Assembly (NCBI RefSeq): GCF_030035675.1
Contig: NC_084484.1
Span: forward strand, 187,490,934 to 187,554,933
Reading direction: 5' to 3'
DNA length: 64,000 bases
Origin: Rhineura floridana
Lineage: Eukaryota > Chordata > Lepidosauria > Squamata > Rhineuridae
Below, one piece after another: positions 57,090 through 64,000 of this stretch. Both the position numbers and the translations under genes were made by a program. Below the pieces are notes generated by a model that ran no database searches, was not told the DNA's origin, and saw nothing but the letters and a program-made list of their open reading frames with translations. Numbering within the stretch: position 1 is the stretch's first letter; each line of letters begins with the position of its first letter.

Positions 57090-57395
57090 CATTTTATTTA
57101 TTATTTATTTATTATTCGATTTATATCCAGCCCAGCAGGAGCCCAGGGCGTCAAAGAAAGCACTAAAAACACTTTAAAAATCATAAAAACAGACATTAAA
57201 ATACATTATAATACATTAAAACAAAACAACTTTTAAAACATTTTTTAAAAGCTTTGAAGACTTTTTTTTAAAAAAAAGGTTAAAAAACATTGTTTTTTAA
57301 TAAAATTAAAAGTATATTAAAAAGCAATTCTAACACAGACGCAGACTGGGATAAGGCTTGTTGAAAGAGGAAGGTCTTCAATAGGCGCCAAAAAG
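57090..57395 (-). mobile_element. L2-type 3' tail
   Basis: Reverse of the tail at 5492-5640: (ATTT)n, atttatatccagcccagcag, gagcccagggcgtc, followed by A-rich 3' UTR. Confidence 0.65.
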
Positions 57396-57399
57396 ATAA

Positions 57400-57825
57400 C
57401 AGAGATTTTATTAATTATATGTCCTGTCCTCCCTACCAAATGAGCCCAGGGCTGCAAACACATCAGTGATGCCATACACTTTAAAATAAGATAAAAACGT
57501 GTTTAAAACATTTAAAAATGGTAAACACACTAAAACATTAAAGATTTAAAAACAGATGCAATCAAGTCATGCATCTGGATAGGCCTGCTGTGCCAAAACA
57601 GAAAATTTTCCAGCAGGAGTCTGAAATGTTATAATAAAGGCTCCTGACTAACATGAAGAGGCAGGAAGTCCCAGAGCACAGGGGCTGCCACTCTAAAAGA
57701 TCGACTCCTCCCACACTGCAGAACAAACATGGTGTGGCAAGGAGGCATGCATGGGATCGGGTGATCCCTTAAGTAAACGGGTACCAAGTCATCAAGGGCT
57801 TTAAAAACCAACAATAACACCTTGA
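57400..57825 (-). mobile_element. L2 LINE fragment, older
   Basis: A 3' UTR-like part (ctccctaccaaatgagccca) then a minus-strand frame with LLLVFKALDDLVPVYLRDHP, FRVAAPVLWDFLPLHV: the L2 C-terminus in diverged form. Confidence 0.65.
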
Positions 57826-57959
57826 AGTCAGCCTATGAGTTTGCCAAACTCAGAACTTTTATACATTCATTTTTAAATTCCAACAGCACCATAGATGGAA
57901 GAAAAGCCAGAACGACCTCAAGTGAGGGCCAGTTTAAGTTAGAAAAATATGAGAACACT

Positions 57960-58108
57960 TGGCATATGCTGGGGGTAAAGAAAGGCTGGGGAAGGAACTG
58001 GCAATCCCACCCCATATATACGGTCTGCCTAGTAAACATCACAAGACGTCACCCGAAGAGTCGGAAACGACTCGCACTACAAGTGCAGGGACACCTTTAC
58101 CTTTTACC
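57960..58108 (+). mobile_element. SINE 3' part (squamate type)
   Basis: gggaaggaactggcaatccc, ggtctgcctagtaaacatca, cacccgaagagtcggaaacg and ggacacctttacctttta form the 3' half of a SINE-like repeat known in style from lizards. The agtcggaaacgactcgca part resembles BovB-type tails. The head is not identified. Confidence 0.5.
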
Positions 58109-59232
58109 CCCTCACAAAATTTCTTCAGTTGTAATGGTGATATGGGGAGCTGTGCTGAAAAAACATCTCTCGTTCCCAAGAGCACCTATAGGCCATCCAA
58201 AGAAGCCAGCAGGGGTGGGTGAGTGAGAGGTAGGCGTGCTCATGGAAGTTTGAAAGCAGCCTACTGGAGGCTGAAGCAGGAGGGAGGACAGAGGCAGCTA
58301 TCTCCATACTTGGCATCTTCACCCACAGTCAGTGGCGTGCAGCTTTTTAGGGTCAGAATTACAGTAAATTGCATAAAGGAAAACACTTCCTCTTGAGCAC
58401 CAGCAGACAGACTTTGGACCCTGTTCAGAAAGAGGTCAGGAAGCTAGCCTAGCATTTAAGGACAGGGACATTTAAGCTGAAAAGAATGGTCTGATGCTAC
58501 AGCCTCAATTTAATCTGCTAGCTGGAAGCCCCTTGCTGGGGCTGGGTACTCTTGAGCAATTAAGAAAAAGCAAGAGAACACTCTCCCAACGTAACTGATA
58601 TGCTCGACGCAGAATGATTTCCAGTACATGCCATGTCAGAATGTATTGTCCAAATGGATTTTGCAGTTGACCACAGATTACTTCTGCAGAATCCACATAA
58701 CGTTATTTGTAATCTCTAACATTCTCCACATCCACATCCACCCCCTCCCGGCCAGGGATAATTCCACTGGGAATAACGTCACACCAGAAACTAGCCAGGA
58801 ATTGATGGGCAAAGTAGGTAAAGCAGGGAGGGTCGGCCTTTGGTGTTTGAGGTTTTCTAAGATCTTCCCTCAAGCTGAAAGCATCTTCAGATTAGAACAA
58901 TACAATCTAAATATTTAGTCTTAGCTGTTAATTACATGGGGAGCTAAATTTTTGTGCTAGTTAGTGCAAGGGAGTTTTCCCCCTCCTCCCCTTTTACCCG
59001 CTTTGCACCATCCCAAATCTGCTCTGGAGGATTGTGGACAGATTTTTGGGGCACGTGGCAGGGATAGAAAAGGGGGAGATCATTCTGTTGTGCAAGAAAA
59101 AAAATCCTTGCACGACGTTAAATACCACCCTTTATAGTTTTCTGCAGAATAGATGTAATTGTATCTTATTTCAAGAAAGTGGTAGAAGAGTTGGCTCCTT
59201 TTGTTCTTCCCGTAATTGCTCCCTGATCCCTG
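58109..59232. other. Intergenic, no gene recognised
   Basis: No supported coding exon or named repeat. Confidence 0.35.
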
Positions 59233-59300
59233 TTGAACTGGAGATGCTGCAGCTGCTGGGGACTGAACCTGGGACCTCCTGTGCACAGGCAGGAGCCTCA
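59233..59300 (-). mobile_element. tRNA-like SINE fragment
   Basis: ggggactgaacctgggacct followed by cctgtgcacaggcaggagcc reads on the minus strand like a tRNA T-arm and anticodon arm (ggttcagtcccc). Too decayed to be a tRNA gene. Confidence 0.4.
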
Positions 59301-59364
59301 TCATCCACGTGGCCATCGCAACATCTGATGGGATTGAATTCCATAGATTATGTGCTGCCACTTC

Positions 59365-61571
59365 ATTGTTGTTGTTATGTGCCTCCAAGTCGATTACAAC
59401 TTATGGCGACCCTATGAATCTGCGACCTCCAAGAGCTTCTGTCATGAACCACCCTGCTCAGATCTTGTAAGGTCAGGTCTGTGGCTTCCTTTGTGGAATC
59501 AATCCATCTCTTGTTTGGCCTTCCTCTTTTTCTGCGTAAGAACATAAGAAGAGCCTGCTGGATCAGGCCAGTGGCCCATCTAGTCCAGCATCCTGTTCTC
59601 ACAGTGGCCAGCCAGGTGCCTGGGGGAAGCCCGCAAGCAGGACCCGAGTGCAAGAACACTCTCCCCTCCTGAGGCTTCCAGCAACTGGTTTTCAGAAGCA
59701 TGCTGCCTCTGACTAGGGTGGCAGAGCAGAGCCATCACGGCCAGTAGCCATTGATAGCCCTGTCCTCCATGAATTTGTCTAATTTTATTTTAAAGCCATC
59801 CAAGTTGGTGGCCATCACTGCATCTTGAAGAGCAAATTCCATAGTTTAACTATGCGCTGAGTAAAGAAGTACTTCCTTTTGTCTGTCCTGAATCTTCCAA
59901 CATTCAGCTTCTTTGAATGTCCACGAGTTCTAGTATTATGAGAGAGGGAGAAGAACTTTTCTCGATCCACTTTCTCAATGCCATGCATAATTTTATACCC
60001 TTCTATCATGTCTCCTCTGACCTGCCTTTTCTCTAAACTAAAAAGCCCCAAATGCTGCACCCTTTCCTCGTAAGGGAGTCGCTCCATCCCCTTGATCATT
60101 CTGGTTGCCCTCTTCTGAACCTTTTCCAACTCTATAATATCCTTTTTGAGATGAGGCGACCAGAACTGTACACAGTATTCCAAATGCGGCCGCACCATAG
60201 ATTTATACAACGGCATTATGATATCGGCTGTTTTATTTTCAATACCTTTCCTAATTATCCCTAGCATGCAATTTGCCTTTACACAGCTGCCACACACTGG
60301 ATAGACATTTTCATCGTGCTGTCCACTACAACCCAGAGGTCTCTCTCTTGGTCGGTCACCGCCAGTTCAGACCCCATGACTGTATATGTGAAATTCAGAT
60401 TTTTTGCTCCAATATGCATAATTTTACACTTGTTTATATTGAATTGCATTTGCCATTTTTCCGCCCATTCACTCAGTTTGGAGAGGTCTTTTTGGAACTC
60501 TTCACAATCCCTTTTTGTTTTAACAACCCTGAACAATTTAGTGTCGTCAGCAAACTTGGCCACTTCACTGCTCACTCCTAATTCTAGGTCATTAATGAAC
60601 AAGTTGAAAAGTACAGGTCCCAATACCGATCCTTGAGGGACTCCACTTTCTACAGCCCTCCATTGGGAGAACTGTCCATTTATTCCTACTCTCTGCTTTC
60701 TGCTTCTTAACCAATTTCTTATCCACAAGAGGACCTCTCCTCTTATTCCACGACTGCTAAGCTTCCTCAGAAGTCTTTGGTGAGGTACCTTGTCAAATGC
60801 TTTTTGAAAGTCTAAGTACACTATGTCCACTGGATCACCTCTATCTATATGCTTGTTGACACTCTCAAAGAATTCTAATAGGTTACTGAGACAGGACTTT
60901 CCCTTGCAGAAGCCATGCTGGCTCTGCTTCAGCAAGGCTTGTTCTTCTATGTGCTTAGTTAATCTAGCTTTAATCATACTTTCTACCAGTATTCCAGGGA
61001 CAGAAGTTAAGCTAACTGGCCTGTAATTTCCGGGATCCCCCCTGGATCCCTTTTTGAAGACTGGCGTTACATTTGCCACTTTCCAGTCCTCAGGCACGGA
61101 GGAGGACCCGAGGGACAAGTTACATATTTTAGTTAGCAGATCAGCAATTTCACCTTTGAGTTCTTTGAGAACTCTCGGGTGGATGCCATCCGGGCCCGGT
61201 GATTTGTCATTTTATATTGTCTATTAAGCCTAGAACTTCCTCTCTCGTTACCACTATTTGTCTCAGTTCCTCAGAATCCCTTCCTGCAAATGTTAGTTCA
61301 GGTTCAGGGATCTGCCCTATATCTTCCACTGTGAAGACAGATGCAAAGAATTCATTTAGCTTCTCTGCAATCTCCTTATTGTTCTTTAGTACACCTTTGA
61401 CTCCCTTATCATCCAAGGGTCCAATCGTCTCCCTAGATGGTCTCCTGCTTTGAATGTATTTATAGAATTTTTTGTTTTCCCAACATTATGGCCTTGATTT
61501 CCCTCTGGAAAAGTGGGCTATACTTTTTCCTAAAGTTCGAACGTTGCTTTTTATGCGGCGGCCCACGAATG
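59365..61571 (-). mobile_element. Proposed BovB-tailed SINE (copy 2), split by CR1
   Basis: The tail part is 59365-59535 (BovB-type ttgttgttatgtgcctccaa to ccttcctctttttctgcg). The head part is 61474-61571 (ttttcccaacattatggcc ... gcggcggcccacgaatg). Removing the CR1 at 59536-61473 gives the same order as 31612-31901. The 71 bp from ccctctgg to the 5' end at 61571 are identical between the copies, and the next base outward differs in both. Confidence 0.6.
59536..61473 (-). mobile_element. CR1 LINE, 5' truncated, ORF2 from before RT to 3' end
   Basis: Minus-strand frames in order: DDKGVKGVLKNNKEIAEKLN and EFFASVFTVEDIGQ (61207-61416), PEDWKVANVTPVFKKGSRGD, SQHGFCKGKSCLSNLLEF, YLDFQKAFDKVPHQ, GVPQGSVLGPVLFNLFINDL, KFADDTKLF (catalytic FADD), NINKCKIMHIGAKN (60279-61118), then VRPHLEYCVQFWSPHLKKD and LGLFSLEKRQVRGDMIEGY (59815-60297), and the aagaacataagaa 3' end. 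Two frameshifts are visible: an extra A near 61205 and one near 60290. It inserted into the SINE listed above. Confidence 0.9.
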
Positions 61572-62720
61572 AGGGGTCTGCGTGGCGTGGCCTTCCTTCT
61601 GAAGGGCACAGGGGACTTCCTGGGCCCGGCCTTCCCCCAAGGGGCCTCCGAGGGTTATTTAATTCTCCGTCCCTCCATTTTGTTCCTCAGATCTCGCGAG
61701 AGCGCCACGCTCGCCGTTGCAGTCAGAGGCTCCGAGGCCCCTCTCCACGTCCCCACACAGCCATGGCCGCCGCAGCTTCGCTCTGCCACGCGCGAAGTCT
61801 CCAGAAGGGGCGTGGCCTGAGTGGCCTGCGTGGCTGGTGAAAGGGGGACTTCGGCGTCCTCCATGCGCGCACCAAGAGCGAGCGCTTGCCTCCTTCCCTC
61901 CCTCTCCTCGCCCCGCCGCGCTCCGCTCGTCCGGCCGGCCGACGTGACGTTGACTCTGACGCGGGTGCCTTGCACCGCCCGCCAGTCTCTCTCTTTCTCT
62001 CTCTCTCCACCCCAGCTCGTGCGGGAAGAGGCGGGTCCGAGGTGGCGTCAGTTCCGGCGGCGCCTCCCCTCCTTGGCGCGTGAGAGCCGATAAGTTTCCC
62101 GGCATCCTCCGCGCAGCCTCTTTTCGCCTCGCGCGGCCAAGATGGCGGACACGCAGGTCAGAGCGGCTCCCGCGGTCCGGGGCAGGAGCGGCCCGGGGGA
62201 CTCGGCGGGTTCCCCGAATGGGCCCTTCGAGGCTCCTTCCTTCCTGGCGCCTCCTCCCCGGGCGAGACGCGGCTGCCGGGGCCTGCTGGCCTGGCCGCCG
62301 CCTTCGGGGCTGCTTCGCCCTGCTGCGCGCTGGAGGCTCCCTTCTCGGGGCGGGCCGCGGGGGCTCTGCCAGGCTGCTGTGGCCACTGCACTTTGCCCCC
62401 CCCGGTGGCCGCGCCGCCACCCCCAACCCGGCATCCGAGCTTGACTAGCGGCGCCGGCGGCCACAAATGGACTTCCCCGTGGGCGCCCCTGGAAGGGGGT
62501 GGTGGGAGGGGAGCCGCCGGCCCCGCAGGAAGGCGTGTTTCGTGGGGTCTTTCCCAGCGGGGGGGCTCCTTGCCTCGCCGGGGCCTTCTAGGGTCTGCTG
62601 CGAGGAGGGAGCTGCAGGCACGTTTGCGGGGGGGGGGCTTTTGTCCGCAGCCTTTCTGTTGGTGCCCCCCCCCGCGATTCCCTCGTTTCTTCTTGTAGTT
62701 GCCTAAGGCGCTGTCAACTG
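61572..62720 (+). promoter_or_regulatory. RPS11: CpG island and promoter of RPS11
   Basis: GC-rich and CpG-dense over about 1.1 kb, unlike the AT-rich surroundings, and it covers the first exon and start of intron 1. A terminal oligopyrimidine (TOP) tract CCTCTTTTC lies at 62117-62125, 17 nt before the start codon. That is the expected start of a ribosomal protein mRNA and the target of mTOR/LARP1 control. The long frames on both strands here are CpG artefacts. The repeat-to-promoter border is at 61571. Confidence 0.85.
62117..62125 (+). promoter_or_regulatory. RPS11: 5' TOP tract and inferred transcription start
   Basis: CCTCTTTTC followed by a short leader (gcctcgcgcggccaag) and ATGGCGGAC. 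Start of transcription is inferred at one of the first C bases. Confidence 0.65.
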
Positions 62721-63822
62721 GGGCCCCGCTGCTTCCGGCCATGCCCATTTCTAGGACGCGCCATTCCATCTCTCTGCTCACACGTCCCCAAGGTTTCTTT
62801 ATGCTTACCTAACAGTCCTGTGGTCCTAGGAGCATTCAGTTTTTCAAGAGACAGGTGGCTTATATCCTGTTTTGCAGCCAAAGCCTCTTCCCAGAACAGC
62901 TAACAACTGCGTGCTTTGAGTTCACCATCTGGGGAAGGGCCGTAGCATCAGTCCCCAATGGCATCTCCTGCTGGGCTGGGAGAGAGTCTAGTCTGAAACC
63001 CTGAAGCGCTGCAGCCAGTGTAATACTGAGCTAGGTGGACATGGACCAATGGTCTGACTTGGTATATGGGAACTAGCCTGTTCTGAGCCCTGGCATTGGC
63101 AGTACACTCTGTGTTCTAGTGCGGTGTTCTTGAGCCTTGGGTTCCTAGATGTTTGTCATCAGAAGCTCGGAGGGTGGCAGCATGAGAATGGGCCTTTTCA
63201 CGGATGGCCCCCTGGTTGTGGGAAGGTCTCCCCAAAAAGGCATGCCTGGCACCTCTATCCATCCTTAGGCACCAAGCAAACACCTTCCTTTTCACTCAGG
63301 CCTTTGGTACGTTGTCTTTGTCCTTTTTGCTTGGACTTTAAATTTTGTATATTGTATTTTTTAATTTGCTTTATGTTGTATGTTTTTAAAATGTAAGTCA
63401 TCTAGAGACCATTGGGTGTGAAGCGACTAACAAATTAAATAATGGATACATAAAATAAATGCTGGACTGCAGTTCCCACCAACTCTGACCCTTGGCTAGG
63501 GAAGATGGGAGTTGTAGTCCAACAGTATCTGGGGATCTAAGGTTGAAGAACTTGGTTCTATCTAGTGCATCCCTCCAGATAGGGCCAAAGGAGCTGCAGG
63601 TTTACTCTGCCAAACCCACAGAAGCAACTTCTCCACACGTAGCCCTGGCATTTCCAGAACTAAAACTTGTTTCTTTTTCATCACATACAGACTGAGAGGG
63701 CTTATCAGAAGCAGCCCACCATCTTCCAGAACAAGAAGCGTGTGCTTTTGGGAGAGACCGGCAAAGAGAAACTCCCCCGTTACTACAAGAATATTGGCCT
63801 GGGCTTCAAGACCCCCAAAGAG
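62142..63822 (+). CDS. RPS11: 40S ribosomal protein S11, exons 1-2 (partial gene)
   Basis: Exon 1 is 62142-62156 (MADTQ), ending at a GTCAGAG donor. Exon 2 is 63691-63822, preceded by a tttctttttcatcacatacag acceptor, and encodes [34 protein letters not shown] and [10 protein letters not shown] before a GTAATC donor. The phase is 0 at both joins. The 49 residues match vertebrate uS17/RPS11 at nearly every position; human has MADIQ. The protein binds 18S rRNA in the small ribosomal subunit and is needed in every cell. The rest of the gene lies to the right of the window. The start follows the conserved MAD N-terminus with context aagATGg. No lesion seen, so it is the live gene (intron present), not a processed copy. 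Confidence 0.97.
62721..63690. other. RPS11 intron 1, repeat content
   Basis: Holds a CR1-like 3' fragment near 63020-63070 (gaccaatggtctgacttggt), an L2 3' fragment at 63165-63440 (ggagggtggcagcatgagaa to aaattaaataatggataca) and a palindromic MITE piece at 63463-63545 (gatgggagttgtagtccaac). No snoRNA recognised here. Confidence 0.55.
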
Positions 63823-64000
63823 GTAATCAAGATGCAAATGCAGTTTGGGCCAAAGGTGCTGGCATATTGTAGCATGTGGGGGGAGGGAAGAATTGACGGT
63901 CTGTTTTGTATATAATTTGTTGACCACGAAAGGTCCTGATACAATAAACTACTTTCTGAAGGACTCTGACCACCTTTTTTTCTACACACCTCCCTGTGGA
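63823..64000 (+). other. Start of RPS11 intron 2
   Basis: Begins with the donor GTAATC. No further exon before the window ends. Intronic C/D snoRNAs are known in RPS11 genes of other vertebrates, but no convincing C/D pair is seen in these 178 bp. Confidence 0.6.

Noticed and set aside
59233-59300. tRNA gene
   Set aside because: Only a T-arm/anticodon-like part is visible; no cloverleaf or intact A and B boxes. Read as a SINE fragment.
61655-62781. Several long frames on both strands around the RPS11 start
   Set aside because: CpG-rich DNA is poor in stop codons. The frames are Arg/Pro/Ala-rich with no domain and overlap the promoter and first exon.
63930-63980. Possible C/D-box snoRNA in RPS11 intron 2 (aaaggt/accttt stem, CTGA boxes)
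   Set aside because: The candidate C box is poor and the C-to-D distance is far too short.

Overview
This window looks like nuclear DNA of a squamate reptile (lizard or snake). The evidence is the mix of repeats: CR1 and L2 LINEs in several subfamilies, BovB (RTE) 3' ends, a squamate-type L1, palindromic and hAT-like MITEs, and long ATT/TA microsatellites. These lie around a cluster of class I olfactory receptor (OR) genes, each with a single coding exon. No assembly or database could be consulted, so the species is not assigned.

Host genes: there are five OR loci. Four have open frames: OR-1 at 5890-6885 on the minus strand, OR-2 at 14471-15532, OR-3 at 20967-21926 and OR-4 at 35674-36615, all OR51-like. 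The fifth, at 44116-45093, is OR52-like and is a pseudogene because a stop codon replaces the Tyr of the TM7 NPxxY-type motif. OR-3 and OR-4 are tandem duplicates. A conserved block about 2 kb upstream of each carries a TATA-like box and ends in the same splice donor; I read it as their promoter plus a non-coding first exon. At the right edge a CpG island leads into the first two coding exons of the ribosomal protein gene RPS11, which runs off the window and marks one edge of the OR cluster.

Repeats by region: 1-1.4 kb is a CR1 split by an hAT-like MITE. 5-5.6 kb holds L2 tails. 10.3-12.4 kb and 18.2-20.8 kb hold more copies of the same MITE, one split by an L2 tail with a 177-bp ATT/GTT microsatellite. 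22.4-25.6 kb is an almost intact L2 whose roughly 1,000-codon ORF has one visible stop. 27.5-31.3 kb is an APE-type LINE of uncertain clade, split by a 2.15-kb HAL1-like L1 derivative (ORF1 only) with a 17-bp target-site duplication. 33.9-35.6 kb is a decayed L2 inside the proposed intron of OR-4. 37.3-42.9 kb is one CR1 (esterase-type ORF1 and part of ORF2) broken by an L2 tail, a 5S rRNA-like sequence, a fossil retroviral gag-pro segment and a BovB 3' end. 48.4-53.7 kb is an L2 that received two antisense L2 insertions. 53.8-61.6 kb is a patchwork of L1, CR1, L2 and SINE pieces. Two loci (31.6-31.9 kb and 59.4-61.6 kb) carry the same unrecognised head of about 71 bp joined to a BovB tail, which I propose is a SINE family.

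How the parts fit: the OR genes are each expected to be driven by their own promoter. Nearly all remaining sequence is retroposed or DNA-transposon debris, and the nesting gives a relative order of insertions. No CRISPR array, bacterial-type operon or intact tRNA gene was seen.
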